The notes under the pieces: generated by a model
Database searches by the model: none
Seen by the model: the letters and a program-made list of their open reading frames with translations, nothing else
What the model was told of the DNA's origin: nothing
In this document: positions 47,739 to 56,191 of the stretch, one piece after another
Layout: every line of letters begins with the position of its first letter
How positions within the stretch are numbered: position 1 is the stretch's first letter
NCBI RefSeq assembly: GCF_012932375.1
Contig: NZ_JAAIIG010000008.1
Span: 51,693 to 115,692 of the forward strand
Reading direction: 5' to 3'
Source of the DNA: Bifidobacterium olomucense
Lineage (GTDB): Bacteria; Actinomycetota; Actinomycetes; Actinomycetales; Bifidobacteriaceae
DNA: 64,000 nucleotides
Position numbers and translations under genes: made by a program

Positions 47739-48395
47739 ATGTTCGGTAACAACAACAACAAAGTAGATCTGGAGCTCAACCGCATCGTTGAGCAACTCAT
47801 CAAAACCGGTGGCAAAGAACGGATTCTGCCGATCGTACAGGCCGGCGAGCCGGTCCTGCGCCAGCAGACGGTTGCCTACCATGGTCAGCTGTCCAAGCGC
47901 ACGCTGTCCAAACTCATCGACACCATGCACACCACTATGCTCGAAGCGCCCGGTGTAGGCCTTGCAGCCACGCAAATCGGGCTGGGACTGGCTCTCGCCG
48001 TGGTTGAGGACCATGTGCGTGATGACGAGGATGATCCGCGTGAGATCGCTGAATTCCCGTTCCATGTGATCATCAATCCCTCCTACAAGCCTGCCAGCGA
48101 TAAAACCGCCAGCTTCTATGAGGGCTGTCTGAGCTTCGACGGGTATCAAGCCGTACGCAAACGCTGGTTGGATATTGAAGCCGAGTGGGATGACGAGGAT
48201 GGCAAACGTCATAAAGAACATCTGCACGGCTGGCCTGCGCGAATCTTCCAGCATGAAACCGACCACCTCAGTGGTGAGCTGTACATCGATCGCGCCGAAA
48301 TCCGCTCGTTGACCACCAACGAGAATCTTGAGGATTACTGGTGCGAGGATCCGGTGCCCACCGAAGCTTCTGAAGAGCTCGGCTTCGCGCTGTGA
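47739..48395 (+). CDS. def: Peptide deformylase
   Basis: 218 residues from ATG 47739 (caaggaa upstream); the frame also extends back to GTG 47649, but that runs through the glmM hairpin. It removes the formyl group from nascent proteins. The three family motifs are intact: GVGLAATQIG, EGCLSFDGY and FQHETDHLSGELY, giving the Cys and two His metal ligands plus the catalytic Glu. A Met-Phe-Gly-Asn-rich N-terminus of about 20 residues extends the core. The 3' end merges into an octamer repeat tract. Confidence 0.95.
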   Translation: MFGNNNNKVDLELNRIVEQLIKTGGKERILPIVQAGEPVLRQQTVAYHGQLSKRTLSKLIDTMHTTMLEAPGVGLAATQIGLGLALAVVEDHVRDDEDDPREIAEFPFHVIINPSYKPASDKTASFYEGCLSFDGYQAVRKRWLDIEAEWDDEDGKRHKEHLHGWPARIFQHETDHLSGELYIDRAEIRSLTTNENLEDYWCEDPVPTEASEELGFAL

Positions 48396-48444
48396 CGCTG
48401 TGACGCCGCGACGCTGTGACGCGGTGATGCTGTGACGCCGCTGA
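48389..48444 (+). repeat. Octamer tandem repeat across the def stop codon
   Basis: Seven 8-bp units of the pattern gctgtgac (gctgtgac, gctgtgac, gccgcgac, gctgtgac, gcggtgat, gctgtgac, gccgctga) begin inside the last codons of def and include its TGA. Confidence 0.85.
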
Positions 48445-48489
48445 TGAACGGCCGTCAGCCGTTCCTTGTTCCCGCAATAAGGCCATATC

Positions 48490-48546
48490 TCGTGAAAATG
48501 TAACGCTTACCGTCACTCAGCGTACCTTTTTCACGAAGTTCCCGGT
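48490..48546. terminator. Hairpin tcgtgaaaa / ttttcacga downstream of def
   Basis: The 9-bp outer stem is 48490-48498 with 48538-48546, with an inner acgc/gcgt pair. The run of five T (48537-48541) lies within the right arm. Confidence 0.4.
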
Positions 48547-48688
48547 TATCGTGCGCGACGTAACGTCAGGATTGGGAGGAGATAGGAAGCGTGTTGGCCG
48601 ATCCGGCATCCTCGACGGCTGGAATCGCCGAGACGGCCGGCGCTCTGATACGCTTCAGCTCAACACGATTCCCGTCTCAGGCCATCGC

Positions 48689-48694
48689 TATACT
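48689..48694 (+). promoter_or_regulatory. Candidate -10 of a leaderless small gene
   Basis: TATACT ends 9 bases before GTG 48704, so transcription would start at or next to the start codon. The -35 is weak or absent. Confidence 0.4.
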
Positions 48695-48703
48695 CCTGAC
48701 CTC

Positions 48704-48835
48704 GTGAGTAACTATCAGGACAGCCGCCAGCAGCGTGAGAACCGCCGCCGCATCATTGTGCGTGTGGTGTGCGTTGTCATCGCCGTGGCCATGCTGGGTT
48801 CCCTGGTCATTCCCGCAATCTACGCGGGGCTTTGA
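48704..48835 (+). CDS. Small single-pass membrane protein (hypothetical)
   Basis: 43 residues from GTG 48704: a basic, hydrophilic head (NYQDSRQQRENRRR) and one hydrophobic helix (VCVVIAVAMLGSLVIPAIYA). The frame is open back to 48551, but those codons look non-coding and no ribosome site precedes any start. The TATACT box just upstream argues for a leaderless transcript starting here. The shape resembles small actinobacterial membrane proteins near translation or division genes; no function known. prfB follows after 268 bases. Confidence 0.5.
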   Translation: MSNYQDSRQQRENRRRIIVRVVCVVIAVAMLGSLVIPAIYAGL

Positions 48836-49103
48836 CGCTGCCTGCACACATTGCCCCGCGACTCGGCAAGCGTCCGGAAGCGCTTTTGGCCATGCCATCG
48901 TTCGCGCGAAACTGAATGATGGAGATGCACGGCGCAGTCCTAACGCTACGATATCGCGCAGCGATACGCAGAAGGCGCCATAACGATGACGAATCAAGCT
49001 CAACATCATCCGGCGTCTACAGGTCGCGGAAATGTGTGCAGGCTGTCAACGAAGACGTGATAGTCCAAGGTATTGCACAGTACGAACAGTAAGGTAACAA
49101 ACG

Positions 49104-50225
49104 ATGGCTGAATTTGATTTTTCCCAGGCGATAGGCGAAGCCCGCGCCAAATATGATTCCATCGCCAAGGCGTTGGATGTCGACCGACTGAAGGCTGAAA
49201 TCAAGGATCTCGAAGCACAGGCGGCGGCACCTGGCCTGTGGGACGATCCTGAGAACGCGCAGAAGATCACCAGCAAGCTGTCCGCCGCCGAATCACAGCT
49301 GAAAAGGCTTGAATCCGCGGCCCAGCGCATCGACGATGTGGAGACGCTGGTGGAGCTCGGACGCGAGGAAGGTGATCAGGAGTCGCTGGATGAAGCCCAG
49401 AACGAAATCGGCGACATCAAGAACGATCTTGACTCCATGGAGATCCAGACCCTGCTTGACGGCGAATACGACGAGCGCTCCGCAGTGGTAACCATCCGCT
49501 CCGGCGCGGGCGGCGTGGATGCGGCTGACTTCGCCCAGATGCTGTTGCGCATGTACCTGCGTTACTGCGAGCGCAACGGCTTCAAGGCCAAGGTGATGGA
49601 TACTTCTTACGCTGAAGAAGCCGGCATCAAATCCGCCACCTTCCAGGTGGATGCCCCGTACGCCTACGGACGTCTTTCCGTGGAAGGCGGCACCCACCGT
49701 CTGGTGCGTATCTCCCCGTTCGATAATCAGGGCCGTCGTCAGACCAGCTTCGCTGCCGTCGAGGTCGTGCCGCTGGTCGAAGCCACCGATCACATCGACA
49801 TTCCGGACACGGATATCCGCGTGGACACCTATTGCTCTTCCGGTCCTGGCGGTCAGGGTGTGAACACCACCTACTCCGCCGTGCGCATCACCCACCTTCC
49901 CACGGGCATTGTGGTGACCATGCAGGACGAGCGCTCGCAGATTCAGAACCGCGCTTCCGCCATGGCCGTGCTGCAGTCTCGACTGCTGGTGCTGCGTCAT
50001 GAAGAGGAAGCCAAGAAGAAGAAGGAACTCGCCGGCGACATCAAGGCCAGCTGGGGCGATCAGATGCGCTCCTATGTGCTGCATCCGTATCAGATGGTCA
50101 AGGATCTCAGGACCGGTTACGAAACCAGCCAGACTCAGGCCGTATTCGATGGCGACATCAACGGTTTCATCGAGGCTGGCATCCGTTGGCGTCACGAGCA
50201 GCGTCGCGCCGCTTCCGAGGAGTAA
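49104..50225 (+). CDS. prfB: Peptide chain release factor 2
   Basis: 373 residues, in one continuous frame with no in-frame TGA near codon 26, so the programmed frameshift of many bacteria is absent. RBS agtaagg. It recognises UGA and UAA through the tripeptide in RISPFDNQG (about residue 203) and releases peptide through GGQ in [10 protein letters not shown] (about 247). N-terminal coiled-coil domain about 1-110. Usual length. A hairpin follows, then ftsE 93 bases later; the prfB-ftsE-ftsX-smpB order is common in actinobacteria. Confidence 0.97.
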   Translation: MAEFDFSQAIGEARAKYDSIAKALDVDRLKAEIKDLEAQAAAPGLWDDPENAQKITSKLSAAESQLKRLESAAQRIDDVETLVELGREEGDQESLDEAQNEIGDIKNDLDSMEIQTLLDGEYDERSAVVTIRSGAGGVDAADFAQMLLRMYLRYCERNGFKAKVMDTSYAEEAGIKSATFQVDAPYAYGRLSVEGGTHRLVRISPFDNQGRRQTSFAAVEVVPLVEATDHIDIPDTDIRVDTYCSSGPGGQGVNTTYSAVRITHLPTGIVVTMQDERSQIQNRASAMAVLQSRLLVLRHEEEAKKKKELAGDIKASWGDQMRSYVLHPYQMVKDLRTGYETSQTQAVFDGDINGFIEAGIRWRHEQRRAASEE

Positions 50226-50247
50226 ATTCTCGCGGAGCGACTTCCAT

Positions 50248-50280
50248 CGTTCCGGCTTCCTGGATCAGGAGGCCGGAACG
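50248..50280 (+). terminator. Hairpin between prfB and ftsE
   Basis: cgttccggcttcct (50248-50261) pairs with aggaggccggaacg (50267-50280) with one G-U pair, loop ggatc. No long T-run, so partial read-through into ftsE is possible. Confidence 0.55.
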
Positions 50281-50318
50281 GATCATAAGAGCTACAGAGC
50301 TACACAAGGGAAAGCATT

Positions 50319-51584
50319 ATGGCACTGATCTCGTTGGACAACGTATCCAAGATCTACCCCAAAGGCACGCGTCCGGCGCTCGACAACATCAATCTCAATA
50401 TCGAGCGTGGCGACTTCGTATTTCTGGTGGGTGCTTCCGGTTCCGGCAAAACCACGCTGCTGAGTCTGCTGCTGCGTGAAGAGGAGGCCACCGGCGGTGA
50501 GATTCGTGTCGCCGGCAACGATCTGCGCCGTATCGCCAACCGTCAGGTGCCGCAGTACCGTCGCTCTTTGGGGTTCGTGTTTCAGGACTACAAGCTGCTG
50601 AACAACAAAACCGTCTGGGAGAATGTGGCGTTCGCTCTCGAAGTGATCGGCACGCGCCGCTCCACCATCAAGTCGTTGGTTCCCAAGGTGCTGGACACCG
50701 TGGGCCTGACCGGCAAGGAAAAGAACTATCCGCATGAGCTGTCCGGTGGCGAGCAGCAGCGTGTGGCCATTGCCCGCGCCTATGTGAACCATCCGCAGAT
50801 TCTGCTGGCGGACGAGCCCACCGGTAACCTCGACCCGACCACGTCGCTGGGCATCATGGAGGTGCTGGATGCCATCAACCGCACCGGTACCACCGTGGTG
50901 ATGGCCACGCATAACGAAGAGATCGTCAATTCGATGCGCAAGCGTGTGATTGAGTTGCACAACGGCAAGATCGTACGTGATGAGGCCCATGGCTCGTATG
51001 ATTCGGCACTGTATTTCCCGGATGCTCAGGTCGAAGCCAAATCCGGGGCCGCAAATCATATGTTGCCGTCTGTTTCGGTTGCCGACGATCCTGAAGGCCC
51101 GTCCGAGGGCATCGCGCGCTTGGCTAATTCCGTACATTCCGGCCGCACCGGTCGCTATGGGGAGACTTTCGCCCCGATCGAAGATACGTTGACGTGGGGC
51201 AAGGGCATTCCGCTTGACGATCCGGCAGCGGCCATGGAACGTACGCAGGCTTACAATCCGCTGACTGGTGAGTCTGGTGAGTCTGCCGGGGCCGATGGGG
51301 AGCATCAGACCGATGACAGCGATCAGACCGCTCAGCCGAAGTCTGCGAATCCTTCCGGTACCGTGACCGACTCGCAGGATACCTCAGCGCCGCACAAGAC
51401 CGAAACGTCTTCAACGGATACGCCAAAGGACGAGAAGGAGACTGCTGAGGTCTCTGCATCCACTTTGCCGCCTGCTCCGCTGCCGCCTGCGCCGCCGGCT
51501 CCGCCAGTCGGGCCATCGCGTCCATCCGCTGGGCGAAACCAGAATACAGAGCATTCGCAGCACACACAGGAGAAGGAAGACTAA
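50319..51584 (+). CDS. ftsE: Cell division ATPase FtsE with long C-terminal extension
   Basis: 421 residues. The first about 230 are a standard FtsE ABC ATPase: GASGSGKTT, FVFQDYKLL (Q-loop), [26 protein letters not shown] and ATHNEE. The rest (about 235-421) is a disordered Asp/Ser/Thr/Glu stretch ending in a Pro/Ala-rich run (PPAPLPPAPPAPP) and is absent from typical FtsE of about 229 residues. With FtsX (3 bases downstream) it forms the membrane complex that switches on peptidoglycan hydrolases during division, probably the CHAP protein encoded next. The extension may tether cytoplasmic partners (inference). Confidence 0.95.
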   Translation: MALISLDNVSKIYPKGTRPALDNINLNIERGDFVFLVGASGSGKTTLLSLLLREEEATGGEIRVAGNDLRRIANRQVPQYRRSLGFVFQDYKLLNNKTVWENVAFALEVIGTRRSTIKSLVPKVLDTVGLTGKEKNYPHELSGGEQQRVAIARAYVNHPQILLADEPTGNLDPTTSLGIMEVLDAINRTGTTVVMATHNEEIVNSMRKRVIELHNGKIVRDEAHGSYDSALYFPDAQVEAKSGAANHMLPSVSVADDPEGPSEGIARLANSVHSGRTGRYGETFAPIEDTLTWGKGIPLDDPAAAMERTQAYNPLTGESGESAGADGEHQTDDSDQTAQPKSANPSGTVTDSQDTSAPHKTETSSTDTPKDEKETAEVSASTLPPAPLPPAPPAPPVGPSRPSAGRNQNTEHSQHTQEKED

Positions 51585-51587
51585 AGC

Positions 51588-52511
51588 ATGCGTGCACGAT
51601 TCATCCTGTCTGAAACCTGGACCAATCTGACCCGTAACCTGTCCATGCTGCTGTCGTTGACGTTGGTCACGTTCATTTCGTTCCTGTTCATCGGTGCTTC
51701 GGTCCTCACTCAGGCCCAGATCACCAAGGCCAAGGGCGATTGGTACGACAAGGTCGAAGTGGTGGTCTGGCTTTGCCCGGATGGCACCAGCCAATCCGCC
51801 AACTGCGCTTCCGGCACCGCGCCATCTGCCAGCGAAATCACGGCATTGCAGAAAACCATCCGTGACGAGCTGAGTGATGTGGTATCCGAAATCACATACG
51901 TCAGCAAGCAGGATTTCTACGACAACACTTTTACCAAGCAGTATCCGAACGGCGAATTCCAAGGCCGTACGCTGACCGCGGACGATATGCAGGACTCCCT
52001 GTGGCTTAAGCTCAAGGACCCCACTAAATATCAGGTGGTCTCTGAAGTGCTTTCCAGCAAGGAAGGCGTGGAGGATGTCACTGATCAACGGCAGATCTTC
52101 GATCCGGTTTTCGCGGTGCTTAATCGTGCCACGGCCGTTACGGCCGTGCTCGCCGGCATCATGGTGCTGGTCGCCATTCTGCTGACTGGCACCACCATCC
52201 GCATGTCCGCAGCGTCACGACGTACGGAAACCGAAATCATGCGTTATGTGGGTGCTTCGAATTGGACGATTCGATTGCCGTTCATCTTGGAAGGCATGAT
52301 CGCCTCGATGATCGGCTCGCTGTTGTCGTGTCTGATGCTATCGGTGATCGTGCGGGTGTTCATCACCGGATGGCTGGCGCAATCGGTGACGTGGATTCCA
52401 TACGTCAATCAGTGGACCGTCCTGATTATTTCTCCGTTCCTGGTATTGGGTGCGGTGCTGCTGTCGGTCGTTGCTTCGACGATTTCCCTGAGGCGATACC
52501 TCAAGGCCTAA
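51588..52511 (+). CDS. ftsX: Cell division membrane protein FtsX
   Basis: 307 residues, the usual length. First helix at about 21-43 (MLLSLTLVTFISFLFIGAS), an outer domain about 44-170 that would contact the hydrolase, then three helices (about 183-205, 232-254, 275-298). It transmits ATP-driven movement of FtsE to outer peptidoglycan hydrolases. The outer domain has two cysteines (LCPDG, ANCASG) that could pair. It is translationally close to ftsE. Confidence 0.95.
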   Translation: MRARFILSETWTNLTRNLSMLLSLTLVTFISFLFIGASVLTQAQITKAKGDWYDKVEVVVWLCPDGTSQSANCASGTAPSASEITALQKTIRDELSDVVSEITYVSKQDFYDNTFTKQYPNGEFQGRTLTADDMQDSLWLKLKDPTKYQVVSEVLSSKEGVEDVTDQRQIFDPVFAVLNRATAVTAVLAGIMVLVAILLTGTTIRMSAASRRTETEIMRYVGASNWTIRLPFILEGMIASMIGSLLSCLMLSVIVRVFITGWLAQSVTWIPYVNQWTVLIISPFLVLGAVLLSVVASTISLRRYLKA

Positions 52512-52543
52512 CCGGTTGCGGCATGTGAGCGGAACTTCTGAAC

Positions 52544-52575
52544 GAGAGGGGAGTCGGTCTTATGCGACTTCTCTC
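52544..52575 (+). terminator. Imperfect hairpin after ftsX
   Basis: gagaggggagtcg (52544-52556) pairs with cgacttctctc (52565-52575) with small bulges. Followed by ttgacg, which may be a -35 for the next gene. Confidence 0.4.
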
Positions 52576-52644
52576 TTGACGAACGCTCATTCAGCAACAC
52601 GTGTTATGGTGAGGGCTTGACAATAATGAAAGGACTCTGAGCGC

Positions 52645-53994
52645 ATGACGAAGTCACACGTGATGAAGCCGATGCTGGCGGCTGTGGTGGCAGGGGCTGC
52701 CTGCCTGGCCGGTTTGGCAATGACCCCTGTGATTCCTGCCCAGGCGGACACGTATCCCGATCTGGTCAACGCTCAGAATCAGCATGCGGCGTCCGCCCAG
52801 CGCGAGGCGGAGCTCAAGCAGCAGTTGGCCGGTGCCAACACGGAACTGGCTGCCAAGGTACTTGAGCTGGACGATCTGACCAACAACAAGATTGTCGCTG
52901 CTCAGGCCAAGGTCACGCAGGCCAATGAAGACGCGGCTACGGCTCAGGACGAAGCAGATGCCGCTGCGGATCGACTTGCCGCCGCACAGAAAGACCAGGC
53001 GACGCTTGAGGAACAGATCAAGCAGACCGGTAAGGATTATGACGATGCCCATGCCGCCGTCGCGCAGTTGGCCCGCGAGGAGATGCACGGTTCCAATGCT
53101 TCCGATGTGATGAGCGTGGTGACCGGTGCCACCAGCACGCAAGACTTCGTCAACTCGATGCAGTCGCGAGACGCGTTGTCTCGCAATGAAGCCAATGCCG
53201 CTTCTTCGGCAGCCACCACGTTGAATACGTCGATGAACCGCAGTGAGCGTCTGGCGGCCATTGAAAAGCAAATTGCCGTGCTGAAAACCAAGGCGGACGA
53301 GAAGGCCGCTTCGGCCCAGACCGCTGCTGAAACCGCGCAAAGCGAGCGTGACGCGCTTGATAAGTTGCGCCAGCAGGGCGAGGAAAAGCGCAACGAGCTT
53401 TCCGCACTGGTGGAGAACCTCAACGATGAATCCGCCAAGCAGGCGGCGCAGACCGTGCTGATCGCATCGCAGGTGGATTCCTATAACCGCCAGTATCAGA
53501 AGGAACAAGCCGAAGCGGCCAATAAGGTGGATCCAGGCATTCAAGGCACCACCACCGTGCCGTCCAACCCCACGGTGACGCCGTCCACTCCCACAGTCAC
53601 GCCGTCCATGCCATCCACCGGCACCGGTGGTCAGGGTACATCCAACGGCGATTATGGCAACGCCTATGTGGCCGGTCAATGCACGTGGTGGGCGTATGAC
53701 CGTCGTAAGCAGATGGGCATCAACACCCCGTCCTACCTTGGCAACGGCGGTGATTGGTGGCGTACGGCTCCGTCGTACGGTTTGCGGGTGGACCACAACC
53801 CCGAAGTGGGTGCGGCGCTCTCTTTCCTGCCCGGCCAGGACGGTGCCGATGGCACTTATGGTCATGTTGCTGTGGTGGAAGCTGTCAACGGCGATGGTAC
53901 GTTCGTCATCTCCGAGATGAATGCCCTTGCCGGCCCGTTCAACACCAACTCCCGCACTCTGACCAACGCAGGCCAGTACTGGTTCGTCCACTGA
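52645..53994 (+). CDS. Secreted coiled-coil CHAP-domain peptidoglycan hydrolase
   Basis: 449 residues. Signal peptide with a hydrophobic core (LAAVVAGAACLAGLAM) and likely cut after AQA at about residue 35. Two long coiled coils (about 38-165 and 195-285) rich in Ala/Glu/Lys follow, then a Pro/Thr/Gly linker (TTTVPSNPTVTPSTPTVTPS) and a C-terminal CHAP amidase/endopeptidase domain with catalytic Cys in GQCTWWAYDRR and His in YGHVAVVEA. This is the PcsB layout: coiled coil held by FtsX, CHAP released to cut peptidoglycan at division. Its position right after ftsEX supports that role. RBS gaaagga. Confidence 0.93.
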   Translation: MTKSHVMKPMLAAVVAGAACLAGLAMTPVIPAQADTYPDLVNAQNQHAASAQREAELKQQLAGANTELAAKVLELDDLTNNKIVAAQAKVTQANEDAATAQDEADAAADRLAAAQKDQATLEEQIKQTGKDYDDAHAAVAQLAREEMHGSNASDVMSVVTGATSTQDFVNSMQSRDALSRNEANAASSAATTLNTSMNRSERLAAIEKQIAVLKTKADEKAASAQTAAETAQSERDALDKLRQQGEEKRNELSALVENLNDESAKQAAQTVLIASQVDSYNRQYQKEQAEAANKVDPGIQGTTTVPSNPTVTPSTPTVTPSMPSTGTGGQGTSNGDYGNAYVAGQCTWWAYDRRKQMGINTPSYLGNGGDWWRTAPSYGLRVDHNPEVGAALSFLPGQDGADGTYGHVAVVEAVNGDGTFVISEMNALAGPFNTNSRTLTNAGQYWFVH

Positions 53995-54062
53995 TCGACG
54001 TGCCGCGGCCTGCTGACAGCATGAAGTAACGAACGTGAATGAATCAGTGAAAGGAGGTGGTC

Positions 54063-54539
54063 ATGGCCAAGGAAACCGGTGAAAAGCTGATCGTGCAGAA
54101 CAAGAAAGCACGACATGACTATGCCATCGAAGACAAGTATGAAGCGGGATTGGCGTTAACCGGCACTGAAGTCAAGTCCCTTCGTGAAGGACGTGCCTCG
54201 CTGGCGGAAGCTTTCGTCTCCATCGACCGTCGTGGGGAAATGTGGTTGGAAGGTGCCAATATCCCCGAATACCTCAACGGTACCTGGAACAATCATGCGC
54301 CCAAGCGCAAGCGTAAGCTGCTGCTGCATCGCATGCAGATCACCAAGCTGGCACGCGGTATTGAAGCCAAGGGCTACACGATTGTGCCGTTGAGCCTGTA
54401 TTTCAAAGACGGTCGCGTCAAAGCGGAAATCGCATTGGCTCGCGGCAAGAAGGAATTCGATAAGCGTCAGGCTCTGCGTGAAGAGCAGGACAAGCGTGAA
54501 GCCTTGCGCGCCATGCGCTACGCCAACATGCGTCACTAA
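54063..54539 (+). CDS. smpB: SsrA (tmRNA)-binding protein
   Basis: 158 residues from ATG 54063, preceded by a near-perfect aaaggaggt; a GTG two codons earlier is less likely. It carries tmRNA to stalled ribosomes. Motifs: [34 protein letters not shown], and the basic C-terminal tail [20 protein letters not shown]. Usual length. No tmRNA gene was seen in the adjacent DNA. A clear intrinsic terminator follows. Confidence 0.97.
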   Translation: MAKETGEKLIVQNKKARHDYAIEDKYEAGLALTGTEVKSLREGRASLAEAFVSIDRRGEMWLEGANIPEYLNGTWNNHAPKRKRKLLLHRMQITKLARGIEAKGYTIVPLSLYFKDGRVKAEIALARGKKEFDKRQALREEQDKREALRAMRYANMRH

Positions 54540-54565
54540 TCATTCCTCATTAATTCGTAATTCCG

Positions 54566-54591
54566 AGGCCGGCTTCAAGCCGGCCTTTTTT
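54566..54591 (+). terminator. Intrinsic terminator of smpB
   Basis: aggccggc (54566-54573), loop ttcaa, gccggcct (54579-54586), then a run of T to 54591. It is the most classical terminator in the window. Confidence 0.85.
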
Positions 54592-54630
54592 CGTCTGCCA
54601 TTCCAGTCGCTCCAGTTACCTCAGACCGTA

Positions 54631-54719
54631 GCTTGGTGGTTGTGGTATGCGTGGCTCGACTGTAAGCTCGGCCAAACGGCCTTGAGTGTGTCGAGCCACG
54701 CATACCACAACCACCAAGC
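54631..54719. repeat. 30-bp perfect hairpin with conserved loop (element A)
   Basis: Arms 54631-54660 and 54690-54719 are exact complements over 30 bp. The 29-base loop is, in reverse complement, 26/28 identical to the loop of the hairpin at 61473-61558, although the stems differ. No coding frame. Confidence 0.9.
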
Positions 54720-54832
54720 GTCAGCTGCTGCCGCCAGCTGTCTTTGCTTTACCAGTTGCTTCCGTGGACTGTCTTTTTCAGCAGCCTTTGCAAGCGTTCT
54801 CCCTGCCCATGTTCCTCGTGAATATCGGGGCC

Positions 54833-54919
54833 AATCGGTTCCGGGTCGCGGAATCGACACTAATCGGTTCCAAAACATGGAATTGACACCAAGCGATTTC
54901 AGAACGTGGACGCAATCCC
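54833..54919 (+). repeat. Three degenerate 29-bp tandem repeats upstream of the receptor gene
   Basis: Units at 54833-54861, 54862-54890 and 54891-54919 start aatcggttcc, aatcggttcc and aagcgatttc and end with (a)tcgacac, attgacac and gtggacgc. They lie 94 bases before the first solute-binding protein; TTGACA in unit 2 resembles a -35. Possible regulator-binding array. Confidence 0.6.
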
Positions 54920-55012
54920 ACAGATTAACCAAGACGTAGCAAAGTGAACCTACTCTCCACAATTAGCCGGAAACATACCCGCCGGTCGACAATTACGGAG
55001 AGAGGAAATCCA

Positions 55013-55972
55013 ATGTCTTACAGCAAGGGAATCAAATCGTTCAAATCCGTCACCGCAGCCGCACTGGGTGTGGCCATGCTGATCGCCGTTGCCGCATGCG
55101 GCACCACTGACAGCTCCACCACGTCGGCGGCCGGAGACAAAAGCTCGTCCAGTTCGTCCAAGACCGAGGGCTTCGATACCAGCTCCATCAAGAAGGATGA
55201 CGCCATCGCCGCATTGCTGCCCGATTCTGTGGCCGGCGACGGTACGCTGACCGTCGGAACCGATACCTCCTACGCTCCGGCCGAATTCCTTGCCGAGGAC
55301 GGCAAGACGCCGGTCGGTTTCGACGTGGACCTTTCCAAGGCGCTGGCCGCCGTGTTCGGTCTCAAGGAGGAGACGGTTTCCTCCACTTTCGATTCCATTA
55401 TCCCGTCCGTCGGTTCCAAGTACGATATCGGCATCTCCTCGTTCACCGTAACCAAAGAGCGTCTTGACGCCGTGGACTTCGTGACCTACTTCAAGGCCGG
55501 TTCCACATGGGTCACCAAGAAGGGCAATCCCGACAAGGTGGACACCTCCAACCTGTGTGGCGTGAAGGTGGCCGTGCAAACCGGCACCACCCAGGAAGAG
55601 GAAGTCAATGCCGCCAACGCGCAGTGCAAGGCTGACGGCAAAGATGCCATCGATATTCAGTCCTCCAAGCTGCAAACCGATGTGACCACCGCCGTGGCCT
55701 CCGGCAAGGCGTCCGTGTTCTACGCTGACTCCCCGGTGGCCGGCTATGCCATTGAGCAGACCGGTGACGAATTGGCCGCCCTCGGCGACGATACCGGCGT
55801 GACTCCCGAGGCCGTGGCCATCAAGAAGGGTGATTCCGCCACGGCTGAAGCTGTACAGAAGGCGATTCAGAAGCTGATGGATGACGGCACCTACAAGAAG
55901 ATCCTCGACACTTGGGGCGTGTCTTCCGGCGCTCTTGACAAGGCTGAAATCAATCCTGCGGTAGAGGAGTGA
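55013..55972 (+). CDS. Polar amino-acid ABC transporter, substrate-binding lipoprotein 1
   Basis: 319 residues from ATG 55013 (gagagga upstream); the earlier GTG at 54944 lies in non-coding sequence. Lipobox IAVAACG near residue 29 marks a lipoprotein. The periplasmic-binding-protein type 2 fold of the glutamine/glutamate family shows LTVGTDTSYAPAEF, VGFDVDLSKALA, DIGISSFTVTKERLDAVDFV and the C-terminal LMDDGTYKKILDTWGV. It is about 60% alike by eye to the next receptor gene, so the two arose by duplication. It shares the permease and ATPase encoded downstream. Confidence 0.93.
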   Translation: MSYSKGIKSFKSVTAAALGVAMLIAVAACGTTDSSTTSAAGDKSSSSSSKTEGFDTSSIKKDDAIAALLPDSVAGDGTLTVGTDTSYAPAEFLAEDGKTPVGFDVDLSKALAAVFGLKEETVSSTFDSIIPSVGSKYDIGISSFTVTKERLDAVDFVTYFKAGSTWVTKKGNPDKVDTSNLCGVKVAVQTGTTQEEEVNAANAQCKADGKDAIDIQSSKLQTDVTTAVASGKASVFYADSPVAGYAIEQTGDELAALGDDTGVTPEAVAIKKGDSATAEAVQKAIQKLMDDGTYKKILDTWGVSSGALDKAEINPAVEE

Positions 55973-56012
55973 CTTCAGCGACATTCCAACGTATGGAAAA
56001 CAGCATCATGGC

Positions 56013-56068
56013 AAGGGGCCTGCGATGCATTCCCCGAAGAGTGAGGGAAGGCGAGACGCAGGCCCCTT
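56013..56068 (+). terminator. Hairpin between the two receptor genes
   Basis: aaggggcctgcg (56013-56024) pairs with cgcaggcccctt (56057-56068), with an inner ttccc/gggaa stem. It is the probable 3' end or attenuator that lets receptor 1 mRNA exceed the rest of the operon. Confidence 0.6.
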
Positions 56069-56191
56069 AACGCGCTCGTAGCATCGCCGGAATACCCTGC
56101 TTACCTGTATATTGGGTGAACTGTCGGAGAATTCGCATTTCCCCGCCAAGCCCTAAGACATGTCCTAGGAGAAGAAGAGAGAGGACCGCTC

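Noticed and set aside
49104..49200. Programmed frameshift in prfB
   Set aside because: The frame is continuous from ATG with no in-frame TGA near codon 26.
54631..54719. Integron attC site
   Set aside because: The arms are perfectly paired, and I saw no attC core end sequences, integrase or cassette gene.
54540..55012. tmRNA gene next to smpB
   Set aside because: No tRNA-like ends or tag-coding frame seen; the stretch is explained by a terminator, hairpin A and tandem repeats.
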